DNA of 64,000 nucleotides, taken from NCBI RefSeq assembly GCF_003697165.2, contig NZ_CP033092.2, forward strand, positions 1,426,001 to 1,490,000, in the 5' to 3' direction. Source of the stretch: Escherichia coli DSM 30083 = JCM 1649 = ATCC 11775. GTDB taxonomy: Bacteria > Pseudomonadota > Gammaproteobacteria > Enterobacterales > Enterobacteriaceae. The position numbers were made by a program, and so were the translations under genes. The notes beneath the pieces are model-generated. The model did not search any database and was not told the DNA's origin. It was given only the letters and a program-made list of their open reading frames with translations. This document shows, in pieces, positions 38,906-50,726 of this stretch. Positions within the stretch are counted from its first letter, which is position 1. The number at the start of each line of letters is the position of its first letter.

Positions 38906-40633
38906 TTAGCAGATTGTTTTTTCTTCAATGAACTTGTTAACCAGCGTCATTAACTCGTCCGTTGTCGGTTGAGCAAGAGCCTGCTCTGCTAACACCTTCG
39001 CATCTTCGAAGTTCGTGTTACGGATAATCTTCTTAATGCGCGGGATAGAAATGGCGCTCATAGAGAATTCGTCCAGACCCATCCCCAGCAACAGAAGTGT
39101 AGCACGTTCATCGCCAGCAAGCTCACCACACATGCCAGTCCATTTGCCTTCAGCATGAGAAGCATCAATAACTTGCTTGATCAAGTTCAGCACGGACGGT
39201 GACATTGGCTGGTAAAGGTGTGAAATCATATCATTACCACGGTCAACTGCCAGAGTGTACTGCGTTAAATCATTGGTGCCGATACTAAAGAAATCAACTT
39301 CTTTGGCTAAATGACGTGCAATTGTTGCGGCAGCCGGTGTTTCCACCATTACGCCGATTTCAATTGACTCGTCAAACGCTTTACCTTCGTCGCGCAGTTC
39401 CTGTTTGTAGATTTCGATCTCTTTGCGCAGTGCACGCACTTCTTCAACAGAGATGATCATCGGGAACATGATGCGCAATTTACCGAAAGCAGAGGCACGC
39501 AGGATAGCGCGGAGCTGATCGCGCAGGATCTCTTTACGATCCATCGCGATACGGATAGCGCGCCAGCCGAGGAACGGGTTCTCTTCTTTCGGGAAGTTCA
39601 TGTATGGCAGCTCTTTGTCGCCGCCGATGTCCATGGTACGAACGATAACCGCCTGAGAGCCACACGCTTCAGCCACTGCTTTGTAAGCAGCAAACTGTTC
39701 TTCTTCAGTGGGCAGCGTGTCGCGGTCCATGAACAGGAACTCAGTACGATACAGACCAACGCCTTCAGCGCCGTTACGCTCTGCACCTTCAACGTCACGA
39801 ACCGTACCAATGTTAGCGCACACTTCTACCTGGTGACCGTCCAGCGTAATAGCTGGCAGATCTTTCAGTTTAGCAAGCTCTGCTTTTTCAGAAGCCACTT
39901 GCTCCTGAACAGCGCGCATTTTATCAATAACTTCGTTGGTTGGATTGACGTAAACCTGATTATTTACGGCATCCAGAATCAGATAGTCGTCATTTTTCAC
40001 CTGAGAGGTGACGCTACCGGTACCCACGATAGCAGGCAGTTCCAGAGAACGCGCCATGATAGAGGTGTGGGAAGTACGGCCACCCGCGTCGGTGATGAAA
40101 CCCAGCACCTTCTTCAGGTTCAGCTGTGCGGTTTCGGACGGCGTCAGGTCAGCGGCAACCAGAATGACTTCATCCTGAATGGCGCTCAGGTCGATAATCT
40201 TCAGGCCCAGGATGTTGCGCAGCAGGCGCTTACCGATATCACGTACGTCAGCCGCACGTTCTTTCAGGTATTCATCATCCAGCTCTTCCAGGGCAGAAGC
40301 CTGACCTTCGATAACTTCATGAGCAGCTGCGTCAGCTGTCATGTGCTTATCTTTAATCAGGGCTATGATTTCCTGCTCCAGCTCCTCATCTTCGAGCAGC
40401 ATAATATGCCCTTCAAAGATGGCTTCTTTTTCTTCACCGAACGTTTCACCAGCTTTCGTTTTGATCGTTTCCAGCTGGGCTGATGCCTTGGCACGACCGC
40501 TCAGAAAACGTTCAACTTCCTGATCAACCTGGTCGGCAGAAATTTTTTTCCGGTCAATGACAATTTCGTCTTCTTTCAGAAGCAGAGCTTTACCGAAAGC
40601 GATACCCGGGGATGCTAAAATGCCTGAAATCAT
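38906..40633 (-). CDS. ptsI: PTS enzyme I (PtsI)
   Basis: This 575-residue enzyme takes phosphate from phosphoenolpyruvate and passes it to HPr. The active His is in GGRTSHTSIMAR near residue 189. The C-terminal PEP-binding barrel carries GIMVETPAA-type (here GVMVETPAA) and TGMCGELAGD motifs. It follows ptsH by 44 bp. Confidence 0.98.
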   Translation of the reverse strand: MISGILASPGIAFGKALLLKEDEIVIDRKKISADQVDQEVERFLSGRAKASAQLETIKTKAGETFGEEKEAIFEGHIMLLEDEELEQEIIALIKDKHMTADAAAHEVIEGQASALEELDDEYLKERAADVRDIGKRLLRNILGLKIIDLSAIQDEVILVAADLTPSETAQLNLKKVLGFITDAGGRTSHTSIMARSLELPAIVGTGSVTSQVKNDDYLILDAVNNQVYVNPTNEVIDKMRAVQEQVASEKAELAKLKDLPAITLDGHQVEVCANIGTVRDVEGAERNGAEGVGLYRTEFLFMDRDTLPTEEEQFAAYKAVAEACGSQAVIVRTMDIGGDKELPYMNFPKEENPFLGWRAIRIAMDRKEILRDQLRAILRASAFGKLRIMFPMIISVEEVRALRKEIEIYKQELRDEGKAFDESIEIGVMVETPAAATIARHLAKEVDFFSIGTNDLTQYTLAVDRGNDMISHLYQPMSPSVLNLIKQVIDASHAEGKWTGMCGELAGDERATLLLLGMGLDEFSMSAISIPRIKKIIRNTNFEDAKVLAEQALAQPTTDELMTLVNKFIEEKTIC

Positions 40634-40677
40634 AACCCTACCTTACTTGTGACTGATTTTTAAAAGAACCCGGGAAA

Positions 40678-40935
40678 TTACTCGAGTTCCGCCATCAGTT
40701 TAACCAGATGTTCAACCGCTTTCTGCTCGTCTTCGCCTTCTGCGGAGATAGTCACAACGGTACCTTGAGTCAGGCCCAGAGTCTGCAGTTTAAACAGGCT
40801 TTTCGCGCTGGCGCTTTTGCCGTTGGAAGTCACAGTAATTTCAGAAGTGAAGCCCTTAGCTTCTTTTACAAACTGGGCAGCAGGGCGGGTGTGCAGACCG
40901 TTCGGAGCGGTAATGGTAACTTCTTGCTGGAACAT
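40678..40935 (-). CDS. ptsH: HPr phosphocarrier (PtsH)
   Basis: This is the 85-residue HPr, with the phosphorylated His15 in LHTRPAA and the conserved serine region KSLFKLQT. It relays phosphate from enzyme I to all sugar IIA proteins. It is the first gene of the pts operon. A 383-bp regulatory region lies upstream. Confidence 0.98.
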
Positions 40936-41173
40936 TGTATTTCCCCAACTTATAGGTTTAGTGTTGTGGAACTAAAGTCTAGCCTGGCGGTTCGACTTTA
41001 GCCTGTATTGTTAGCGCCAGTTTTTAACAGACGCGACGCACGAAGAGCGTAATACAGTCCATTGCTGGCGGGTGTTGACCGCTGACGTTTCGTACGTCAT
41101 TAAACATTATGCCGCTAAAGGAAGAATTGAACCAAATCATAAAATCGATTCAGCTTTGGCTTTTCCTGTAACG

Positions 41174-41198
41174 ATTAATTTCGCGCATCAAAATAATT
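41174..41198 (-). promoter_or_regulatory. Mlc operator of the pts P0 promoter
   Basis: Read on the minus strand, the site runs attattttgatgcgcgaaat and on to taat. This AT-flanked GCGC-centred near-palindrome resembles the known Mlc site of ptsHI, at which the repressor binds unless PtsG is transporting glucose. Confidence 0.65.
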
Positions 41199-41268
41199 AG
41201 TCTGGTTAAATACCAGTTCCGACAGGCTGAATCAATGCCAGGAGGGGCGAAAGTTTGAAGCAGGCCAC

Positions 41269-41296
41269 AAAAAAGCACCTAAAAAGGTGCTTTTTT
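41269..41296 (-). terminator. Terminator after cysK
   Basis: The stem agcacct/aggtgct has an aaaa loop, an A-run on one side and tttttt on the other. It follows the cysK stop in the minus direction and could work both ways. Confidence 0.88.
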
Positions 41297-41318
41297 ACGC
41301 ATTTTTTACAAGCTGGCA

Positions 41319-42290
41319 TTACTGTTGCAGTTCTTTCTCAGTGAAAAGATCGGCAAACAATGCAGTGCTTAAATAACGCTCACCCGATGACGGCAGAATA
41401 ACCACAATATTCTTATTGGTAAAGCTTTCATCTTCTTGTAGTTTCAACGCCGCAGCAACAGCTGCTCCAGAAGAGATACCAGCAAGAATGCCTTCTTCTT
41501 CCATCAGACGACGTGCGGTAGAAATGGCTTCTTCATTGGTGATGCCAATGACTTTGTCGACCAGCTTGAGATCAAGGTTAGCCGGGATAAAACCAGCGCC
41601 AATACCCTGAATTTTATGCGGACCAGGTTTAATCTCTTCACCTGCCAGCGCCTGGGCGATAACTGGAGAATCGGTTGGCTCAACGGCGACAGAGATAAGA
41701 TCGGTCTTGCCTTTGGTGCCTTTAATGTAGCGGCTGACGCCAGTCAGCGTACCGCCAGTCCCAACGCCAGCAATAAATACATCAACCTGACCGTCGGTAT
41801 CTTCCCAGATCTCCGGACCGGTGGTTTTTTCATGAATTTCAGGGTTTGCCGGATTGCTGAATTGTTGCAGCAGCAGGTATTTCTCTGGATTGCTGGCGAC
41901 AATTTCTTCTGCTTTTTGGATTGCACCTTTCATGCCTTTAGCACCTTCGGTCAGCACCAGGTTTGCACCTAACGCTTTCAGCAGTTTGCGGCGTTCAATA
42001 CTCATGGTTTCTGGCATGGTCAGGGTAAGTTTGTAACCGCGAGCGGCAGCTACATAGGCCAGTGCAATCCCGGTATTACCGCTGGTTGGTTCAACCAGTT
42101 CAACGCCTGGTTTCAGCACGCCGCGCTTTTCGGCATCCCAAATCATGTTGGCACCGATACGGCACTTAACGCTGAAGCTGGGGTTACGAGATTCCACCTT
42201 CGCCAGAATGCGTCCGTTACCGATGCGATTCAGGCGAACCAGCGGCGTGTGACCGATAGTCAGCGAGTTATCTTCAAAAATCTTACTCAT
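41319..42290 (-). CDS. cysK: O-acetylserine sulfhydrylase A (CysK)
   Basis: This 323-residue major cysteine synthase uses PLP to replace the acetyl group of O-acetylserine with sulfide. The PLP lysine is in SFSVKCRIG near residue 42, with PTSGNTGIA and SSGAAVAAAL loops. It associates with CysE in the cysteine synthase complex and belongs to the CysB regulon. It lies downstream of cysZ, with a 184-bp gap holding its promoter. Confidence 0.97.
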   Translation of the reverse strand: MSKIFEDNSLTIGHTPLVRLNRIGNGRILAKVESRNPSFSVKCRIGANMIWDAEKRGVLKPGVELVEPTSGNTGIALAYVAAARGYKLTLTMPETMSIERRKLLKALGANLVLTEGAKGMKGAIQKAEEIVASNPEKYLLLQQFSNPANPEIHEKTTGPEIWEDTDGQVDVFIAGVGTGGTLTGVSRYIKGTKGKTDLISVAVEPTDSPVIAQALAGEEIKPGPHKIQGIGAGFIPANLDLKLVDKVIGITNEEAISTARRLMEEEGILAGISSGAAVAAALKLQEDESFTNKNIVVILPSSGERYLSTALFADLFTEKELQQ

Positions 42291-42474
42291 GGCCTGTCCT
42301 TAACTGTATGAAATTGGGATACAACAGGTAGCATACCCGCTCAGAGAATATGCGGAAGTAAGGATTTAGCATATCTATATGCAGAAGGGAAATAATGACA
42401 TGCAAGATGGAATAAGGGGCGGCATAAGCCACCCCTGTTTCACACAAACGGTTTACAAAATAACCGGTAGATTG

Positions 42475-43236
42475 TTACCGCCACATGGCGTGTTTATCGC
42501 GATAGCAATCGACCCACATCGCCGTCGCGCCACAAACGGCAACGGGCATAATGAACAGATTAAGCAGCGGGATCATCGTAAACAGGCTGGTTAAAGCACC
42601 AAACTGCATATTGGTGATTTTGCGTGTGCGCAGGGCGGTGCGCATCTCTTTAAACGGCACTTTGTGGTTATCGAAGGGGTAATCACAATACTGGATGGCT
42701 AACATCCAGGCGCTAAACAGGAACCACAGTACCGGCGCGACGGTTTGCCCAATGCCAGGGATGAAGTAAAGAATTAGCAATACAATTGCGCGCGGCAGAT
42801 ACCAGGCAAATTTTTGCCATTCGCGTTTCATGATTCGCGGCACATCTTTCATGATACCGAAAATTCCGGTATCTGGCGGTGTAGCGCCAGTCAGTCTTGC
42901 TTCCAGTTGTTCAGCCAATAAACCGTTGAACGGAGCAGCAATCCAGTTAGCAATCGTTGAGAAGAAATAGCCAAACACTAACAGCACAGAGATGACAGCC
43001 AGGGGCCACAACAGATAGCTCAGCCATTGTAACCAGTCCGGAACATAACTCATGAGCGTCGGGATCCAGACATCGAGTTGCGTAAAGAGCCACCAGAATG
43101 CGCCCCCCATCAACAAAATATTGACCAGCAGCGGTAAAATAACGAAACGCCGAATCCCAGGTTGCGAGACGAGCTTCCAGCCTTGCGCAAAATAGTAAAA
43201 ACCGCTGCGTGGGGCAGATGTGAATGATGAAACCAT
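42475..43236 (-). CDS. cysZ: Sulfate transporter CysZ
   Basis: This 253-residue inner-membrane protein of the CysZ/EI24 family has several long hydrophobic stretches and imports sulfate for cysteine synthesis. It sits next to cysK in the same orientation, in keeping with its role. It is divergent from zipA. The chosen start MVSSFTSAP is preceded by AGGAGCT. Confidence 0.95.
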
Positions 43237-43465
43237 AATCAGGATGAGCTCCTTTTGACCAATCCCAGGAAAATTCTGCGTATTTTACCGGGTAATTGCG
43301 CAATGGACAGTTAGGATATGTTCGAAAAAACAGCAAAAAGCACGATTTCATCTATCTTTGTGCTGTGAAAGTTAATAGTGCACTTGCACTTGAGGTAATC
43401 GGCAAATACTCTTAGTGAGTAAATGTTTGCCGTGGTGGCAAGGTGTTAGAACAACAGAGAATATA

Positions 43466-44464
43466 ATGATGCAGGATTTGCGTCTGATATTAATCATTGT
43501 TGGCGCGATCGCCATAATCGCTTTACTGGTACATGGTTTCTGGACCAGCCGTAAAGAACGATCTTCTATGTTCCGCGATCGGCCATTAAAACGAATGAAG
43601 TCAAAACGTGACGACGATTCTTATGACGAGGATGTCGAAGATGATGAGGGCGTTGGTGAGGTTCGAGTTCACCGCGTGAATCATGCCCCGGCTAACGCCC
43701 AGGAGCATGAGGCTGCTCGTCCGTCGCCGCAACACCAGTACCAACCGCCTTATGCGTCTGCGCAGCCGCGTCAACCGGTCCAGCAGCCGCCTGAAGCTCA
43801 GGTACCGCCGCAACATGCTCCGCGTCCAGCGCAGCCGGTGCAGCAACCCGTGCAGCAGCCTGCCTATCAGCCGCAGCCTGAACAGCCGTTGCAGCAGCCA
43901 GTTTCGCCACAGGTCGCATCAGCGCCGCAGCCAGTGCATTCAGCACCGCAACCGGCACAACAGGCTTTCCAGCCTGCAGAGCCTGTAGCGGCACCACAGC
44001 CTGAGCCTGTAGCGGAACCGGCTCCAGTTATGGATAAACCGAAGCGCAAAGAAGCGGTGATTATCATGAACGTCGCGGCGCATCACGGTAGCGAGCTAAA
44101 CGGTGAACTGCTTCTTAACAGCATTCAACAAGCGGGCTTCATTTTTGGCGATATGAATATTTACCATCGTCATCTTAGCCCGGATGGCAGCGGCCCGGCG
44201 TTATTTAGCCTGGCGAATATGGTGAAACCGGGAACCTTTGATCCTGAAATGAAGGATTTCACTACTCCGGGTGTCACTATCTTTATGCAGGTACCGTCTT
44301 ACGGTGACGAGCTGCAGAACTTCAAGCTGATGCTGCAATCTGCGCAGCATATTGCCGATGAAGTGGGCGGTGTAGTGCTTGACGATCAGCGCCGTATGAT
44401 GACTCCGCAGAAATTGCGCGAGTACCAGGACATCATCCGCGAAGTCAAAGACGCCAACGCCTGA
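43466..44464 (+). CDS. zipA: Cell division protein ZipA
   Basis: This is a 332-residue FtsZ anchor. An N-terminal membrane segment ([19 protein letters not shown], residues 6-24) is followed by a charged region, a Pro/Gln-rich linker (residues about 85-185) and a globular FtsZ-binding domain (about 190-328). The start is the first of two adjacent ATGs at 43466; an in-frame start at 43415 is unlikely. The linker has a doubled PVQQP unit, making the protein four residues longer than the K-12 form I remember (328). Confidence 0.96.
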
Positions 44465-44493
44465 TACACTTAAGGCAAATTAACTCCTCTTCG

Positions 44494-44517
44494 AACCCCC
44501 GCTTGTCGGGGGTTTTT
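44494..44517 (+). terminator. Terminator between zipA and ligA
   Basis: The stem cccccg/cggggg has a cttgt loop and is followed by ttttt. It ends just before the ligA start at 44535, so ligA needs its own promoter or read-through. Confidence 0.85.
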
Positions 44518-44531
44518 AGCATTGATGGTGC

Positions 44532-46550
<2,019 letters not shown>

Positions 46551-46551
46551 G

Positions 46552-46770
46552 ATGGAAAAAGAGCAGCTGATTGAAATAGCCAATACGATAATGCCGTTTG
46601 GCAAGTACAAAGGGCGTCGCTTAATCGACCTGCCGGAGGAGTATCTGCTGTGGTTTGCCCGCAAAGATGAGTTCCCGGCAGGGAAGCTCGGTGAGCTAAT
46701 GCAAATCACGCTGCTGATTAAAACCGAGGGGCTGACGCAACTGGTCCAGCCCCTGAAGCGTCCGCTTTAA
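46552..46770 (+). CDS. ypeB: YpeB, DUF3820 small protein
   Basis: This 72-residue protein has the MPFGKYKGRRLIDLPEEYLLWF segment (only its ends are quoted in the family motif: FGKYKG, LPEEYL) typical of DUF3820. Function is unknown. It starts 1 bp after the ligA stop, so it is probably translated with it. Its TAA shares two bases with the stop of convergent yfeH. Confidence 0.9.
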   Translation: MEKEQLIEIANTIMPFGKYKGRRLIDLPEEYLLWFARKDEFPAGKLGELMQITLLIKTEGLTQLVQPLKRPL

Positions 46771-47765
46771 GCTTTATCGGCGCTGCTTTCCTGCTGCGCC
46801 TGTAACTGTTCGGTCTGGCGTTTGTATCGACGCGCCAGCACCGCACAGACCATCAATTGGATCTGATGGAAAATCATCAGGGGCAGCACCATCATACCGA
46901 TCACCGATGTGGGGAACAGAATGTTTGCCATCGGGATGCCATTTGCCAGACTCTTTTTCGAACCACAAAAGACGATAGTAATTTCATCTGCCTTATTGAA
47001 GCCCAGTCGGCGTGCCATAAAGACGTTAACTACAATCACGATAGCCAGAAGAACGCAACTGACCACCACGATAAACAGCAATGATCCCCAGCCAACTTTG
47101 TGCCAGATACCGTTAACGACGGCTTCGCTGAATGCCGTATAAACCACCAACAGAATGGACGTCTGGTCAGTTTTCGCAATCCATTTTTTATTACGCGACA
47201 CCCAGTCACCAATCCAAGGCCGGGAAAGATGCCCCAACACAAATGGCAGCAACAGTTGCAGCATAATTTTACCGACCTGCTCAAGGCTGCCCCCTGCACC
47301 GTGAACATTCATCACCAGACCAACCAGCAATGGTGAAAGGAAAATCCCCAGCAGGCTGGATGCTGACGCAGAACAAACCGCCGCCGCGACGTTACCGCCC
47401 GCCATTGACGTGAAGGCGATTGCAGACTGCACGGTCGCGGGGAGAATGCACAAGTAGAGAAAACCGGAGTAGAGCATCGGGTCGACATTTACCGGTTTCC
47501 ACCAGGCAAACAGCACGCCCAGAATCGGAAACAGCACGAAGGTGCTGCACATTACCCACAAATGCAGTCGCCAGTGACCACCGCCAGCAATAATCGCCTC
47601 ACGCGACAACTTCGCGCCGTGCATAAAGAACAGCAGAGCAATCGCTGCAGTGGTCAGATTTTCAAAGAAGGGGACGAAATCGCCTCTGGCCGGAAAGAAA
47701 GAGGCCAGCAACACCACCGTGATCAGGGTTAAGGTGAAAGGATCGAGGATACGAAAAAGTTTCAT
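46767..47765 (-). CDS. yfeH: YfeH, bile acid:sodium symporter family protein
   Basis: This 332-residue inner-membrane protein of the BASS/SBF-like family has about nine or ten hydrophobic segments. The substrate is unknown. It is divergent from the LysR-type gene yfeR, with 89 bp between them, so YfeR may control it. Its stop codon (46767-46769) overlaps that of ypeB on the other strand. Confidence 0.92.
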   Translation of the reverse strand: MKLFRILDPFTLTLITVVLLASFFPARGDFVPFFENLTTAAIALLFFMHGAKLSREAIIAGGGHWRLHLWVMCSTFVLFPILGVLFAWWKPVNVDPMLYSGFLYLCILPATVQSAIAFTSMAGGNVAAAVCSASASSLLGIFLSPLLVGLVMNVHGAGGSLEQVGKIMLQLLLPFVLGHLSRPWIGDWVSRNKKWIAKTDQTSILLVVYTAFSEAVVNGIWHKVGWGSLLFIVVVSCVLLAIVIVVNVFMARRLGFNKADEITIVFCGSKKSLANGIPMANILFPTSVIGMMVLPLMIFHQIQLMVCAVLARRYKRQTEQLQAQQESSADKA

Positions 47766-47854
47766 AAAGACTCCAGATGATCGATGGTTCTATTGTGCTT
47801 CTTCCAGTTTGAGAAATAAAATTGATTTATTGCATCCATTCATGAAAAAAACAG

Positions 47855-48781
47855 ATGAATTATTCTTTAAAGCAATTAAAGGTTTTCGTCACAGTAGCGC
47901 AGGAGAAAAGTTTTAGTCGTGCAGGAGAGCGTATCGGCCTGAGCCAGTCGGCAGTGAGTCACAGTGTGAAGGAGCTGGAAAATCATACTGGTGTTCGCCT
48001 GCTGGACAGAACCACGCGTGAAGTGGTGCTTACAGATGCAGGGCAGCAGTTGGCTTTGCGTCTTGAGCGACTGCTGGATGAACTTAACAGCACGTTGCGC
48101 GATACCGGGCGTATGGGGCAACAACTGAGCGGAAAAGTTCGGGTCGCTGCCAGCCAGACCATTTCCGCGCATCTTATTCCGCAATGCATTGCTGAAAGCC
48201 ATCGCTGCTATCCAGATATTCAGTTTGTCCTGCACGATCGTCCGCAGCAGTGGGTGATGGAAAGTATTCGCCAGGGAGATGTCGATTTTGGCATCGTCAT
48301 CGATCCAGGCCCAGTGGGCGATCTGCAATGTGAAGCGATTCTTTCCGAGCCTTTCTTTCTGCTTTGCCATCGCGATAGCGCTTTGGCCGTGGAAGATTAT
48401 GTACCCTGGCAGGCATTACAGGGAGCGAAATTGGTGTTGCAGGATTACGCGTCAGGCAGCCGACCGCTGATTGACGCAGCGCTGGCGCGCAACGGTATTC
48501 AGGCGAATATTGTGCAGGAGATTGGTCATCCGGCGACGCTGTTCCCGATGGTAGCCGCAGGCATCGGCATCAGTATTCTTCCCGCACTGGCGCTACCATT
48601 GCCTGAAGGTAGCCCACTGGTGGTAAAGCGCATTACGCCAGTGGTTGAACGCCAGTTGATGCTGGTGCGCAGGAAGAACCGTTCACTTTCCACCGCCGCT
48701 GAAGCGTTATGGGACGTGGTACGAGACCAGGGCAATGCGCTAATGGCTGGGCGGGAAGGGGATCCGTTGTATCAGATATAA
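47855..48781 (+). CDS. yfeR: YfeR, LysR-type regulator
   Basis: This 308-residue LysR-family protein has an N-terminal winged helix (residues 1-60, with SFSRAGERIGLSQSAVSHS) and a periplasmic-binding-like effector domain. In Salmonella the homologue was reported to respond to osmolarity and repress the neighbouring yfeH. The divergent arrangement here supports that pairing. Confidence 0.93.
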   Translation: MNYSLKQLKVFVTVAQEKSFSRAGERIGLSQSAVSHSVKELENHTGVRLLDRTTREVVLTDAGQQLALRLERLLDELNSTLRDTGRMGQQLSGKVRVAASQTISAHLIPQCIAESHRCYPDIQFVLHDRPQQWVMESIRQGDVDFGIVIDPGPVGDLQCEAILSEPFFLLCHRDSALAVEDYVPWQALQGAKLVLQDYASGSRPLIDAALARNGIQANIVQEIGHPATLFPMVAAGIGISILPALALPLPEGSPLVVKRITPVVERQLMLVRRKNRSLSTAAEALWDVVRDQGNALMAGREGDPLYQI

Positions 48782-48819
48782 AGTGAATTCATACTGCCGG
48801 GAGCTCCGGCAGTAATCAA

Positions 48820-49584
48820 TCAGAAATTAAATTTGATGGAGTAGATTATCGCATCCTGGTAAAAATCTTCGCCCAGTTTGTCATCCGCATAACGATACTG
48901 AATCCCTGTGGTGATGTGTGAAGTTGCATTCCACCAAAGTGCGACGGCACCGTTCAGACCTTCTTTGCCGCCATTACCTGCCGCGTAGGTGGCATCACGA
49001 TCAAACTCGTACTCGTTCCAGTTGGTGAGGGTGAATTTCTCACTGCCCAGCATAAAGCTGTAACCTGCAACCCAACCGGCGACATAACCGTTATCGCCGG
49101 TATAATAGGTTTGGTCTGTATAGCGTTTTGCAAAGAACGGTTTGAACCACCAACCGCTGCCGGTGAAATTGTAGCCGATCCCGTAAAGGAACATATCGTC
49201 ATGGAAATTCACACGATTCGCAGAACCGTAGGTGCCATACGCATGCAAGTAGAGATTAAATCCGGTGTCACCCAGGTAAATACGGTTGGTATTTTTAAAT
49301 GTATAACGCTGCTCGCTACCCGGTTTATCATGACGATCATTATAAAAGTTTTCCCAGTCGAAGAACCCGTACATTTCTCCCCAACTAAAGTTAGCGCCGC
49401 CTTCCAGTTCCAGATATCCAAAATCATCTTTGTGTGATTTGGTCGACGATTTCTCAGTGGTTCTGCTAGTCCAGTCAAGATAATGAATACCTATATCAGC
49501 AAAACCGCCTTTAAATTCTGCATGGGATACTGCTGGTATCGCCAATACAGAAGAGAGTGTCAGAGTAAAAAGATGTTTTTTCAT
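48820..49584 (-). CDS. yfeN: YfeN, Tsx-like outer-membrane channel
   Basis: This 254-residue protein has a signal peptide (MKKHLFTLTLSSVLAIPAVSHA, cleavage near residue 22) and alternating amphipathic strands. It ends in a Phe-terminated strand (YSIKFNF), typical of outer-membrane beta-barrels. It resembles the nucleoside channel Tsx and sits beside the xanthosine genes, so nucleoside uptake is a fair inference. Substrate specificity is untested. Confidence 0.9.
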   Translation of the reverse strand: MKKHLFTLTLSSVLAIPAVSHAEFKGGFADIGIHYLDWTSRTTEKSSTKSHKDDFGYLELEGGANFSWGEMYGFFDWENFYNDRHDKPGSEQRYTFKNTNRIYLGDTGFNLYLHAYGTYGSANRVNFHDDMFLYGIGYNFTGSGWWFKPFFAKRYTDQTYYTGDNGYVAGWVAGYSFMLGSEKFTLTNWNEYEFDRDATYAAGNGGKEGLNGAVALWWNATSHITTGIQYRYADDKLGEDFYQDAIIYSIKFNF

Positions 49585-49832
49585 AGCATAATTCCCTATG
49601 CCGATCGTTATTAGTTGATTGCTTAATAAAAAGGTTGATTAAAAGCGGCATATTGTTAATGCAAGGGAAAGAAGAGTACCAATACAGTTTTTTCAGCCTA
49701 TTAATAGTGAAAAAATATAAATATATCGATATCGAATAACTATCGGATACATGAAAAAAGTGTATTGGTATGAGGTAGGGCAATCTCGTTATAAAAAGGC
49801 GTTAGATTCCACCCTACAAAAAAAGGATATAT
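49585..49832. promoter_or_regulatory. yfeN / xapA divergent intergenic region
   Basis: This 248-bp AT-rich region lies between two divergent genes. XapR-responsive sequences for xapAB are expected here. A short direct repeat-like stretch (aaatataaatatatcgatatcgaataactatcg) is visible, but I cannot define the operator. An AAAAAAGGA site precedes xapA. Confidence 0.5.
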
Positions 49833-50666
49833 ATGTATCAGGCTCAGTTTTCTCATAACCCACTGTATTGCGTAGATATTATCAAGACTTATAAACCTGA
49901 TTTCACGCCACGAGTGGCCTTTATTTTAGGTTCCGGGCTGGGCGCGCTAGCCGATCAGATTGAGAACGCGGTCGCAATTTCCTACGAAAAGCTGCCTGGG
50001 TTCCCGGTAAGTACCGTACACGGTCATGCGGGTGAGCTGGTGCTGGGGTATCTCCAGGGGGTGCCAGTGGCGTGCATGAAAGGTCGTGGACATTTCTACG
50101 AAGGTCGTGGGATGACCATCATGACGGATGCAATCCGTACCTTTAAGTTGCTGGGCTGCGAGTTGCTGTTCTGCACCAATGCGGCTGGCTCACTGCGTCC
50201 TGAAGTGGGGGCCGGCAGTCTGGTCGCATTGAAAGATCACATCAACACCATGCCGGGAACGCCGATGGTGGGTCTTAATGATGAACGTTTTGGTGAGCGC
50301 TTCTTCTCGCTGGCGAATGCCTACGATGCGGAATACCGCGCACTGTTACAAAAAGTGGCGAAAGAAGAGGGGTTCCCTCTGACGGAGGGCGTGTTCGTCT
50401 CGTATCCGGGGCCGAATTTCGAGACTGCGGCGGAAATTCGCATGATGCAAATTATTGGTGGGGATGTTGTTGGTATGTCTGTGGTGCCTGAGGTTATTTC
50501 AGCTCGCCATTGCGAACTTAAAGTCGTTGCGGTCTCTGCGATTACCAACATGGCGGAAGGTCTGAGTGACGTGAAGCTTTCTCATGCCCAAACGCTGGCA
50601 GCAGCGGAACTCTCAAAGCAAAACTTTATTAATCTTATTTGCGGCTTTCTGCGCAAAATTGCCTGA
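49833..50666 (+). CDS. xapA: Xanthosine phosphorylase XapA (purine nucleoside phosphorylase II)
   Basis: This 277-residue trimeric PNP-family enzyme splits xanthosine, inosine and guanosine with phosphate. Family segments include ILGSGLGALADQI (phosphate loop), GRGHFYEG and FCTNAAGSLRPE. It is followed by xapB, with a 60-bp gap containing a hairpin at 50684-50702. Confidence 0.96.
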   Translation: MYQAQFSHNPLYCVDIIKTYKPDFTPRVAFILGSGLGALADQIENAVAISYEKLPGFPVSTVHGHAGELVLGYLQGVPVACMKGRGHFYEGRGMTIMTDAIRTFKLLGCELLFCTNAAGSLRPEVGAGSLVALKDHINTMPGTPMVGLNDERFGERFFSLANAYDAEYRALLQKVAKEEGFPLTEGVFVSYPGPNFETAAEIRMMQIIGGDVVGMSVVPEVISARHCELKVVAVSAITNMAEGLSDVKLSHAQTLAAAELSKQNFINLICGFLRKIA

Positions 50667-50683
50667 GTAAAACAACAATAAAC

Positions 50684-50702
50684 GGCCTCACTGAGTGAGG
50701 CC
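50684..50702 (+). other. Hairpin between xapA and xapB
   Basis: The perfect stem ggcctcac/gtgaggcc has a tga loop. There is no T-run, so it is more likely an mRNA stabiliser than a full terminator, leaving xapB co-transcribed. Confidence 0.6.
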
Positions 50703-50726
50703 ATATGATGCGACAAGGAAACGATT

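Larger units (their letters stand above)
40936..41318 (-). promoter_or_regulatory. pts operon promoter region and cysK 3' end
   Basis: This 383-bp gap without a gene lies upstream of ptsH. It holds the Mlc-type site at 41174-41198, a Cra-like tgaatcgatttt box (read leftward near 41138-41149) and the cysK terminator at 41269-41296. K-12 has several CRP-controlled promoters here (P0, P1). No small ORF is convincing. Confidence 0.75.
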
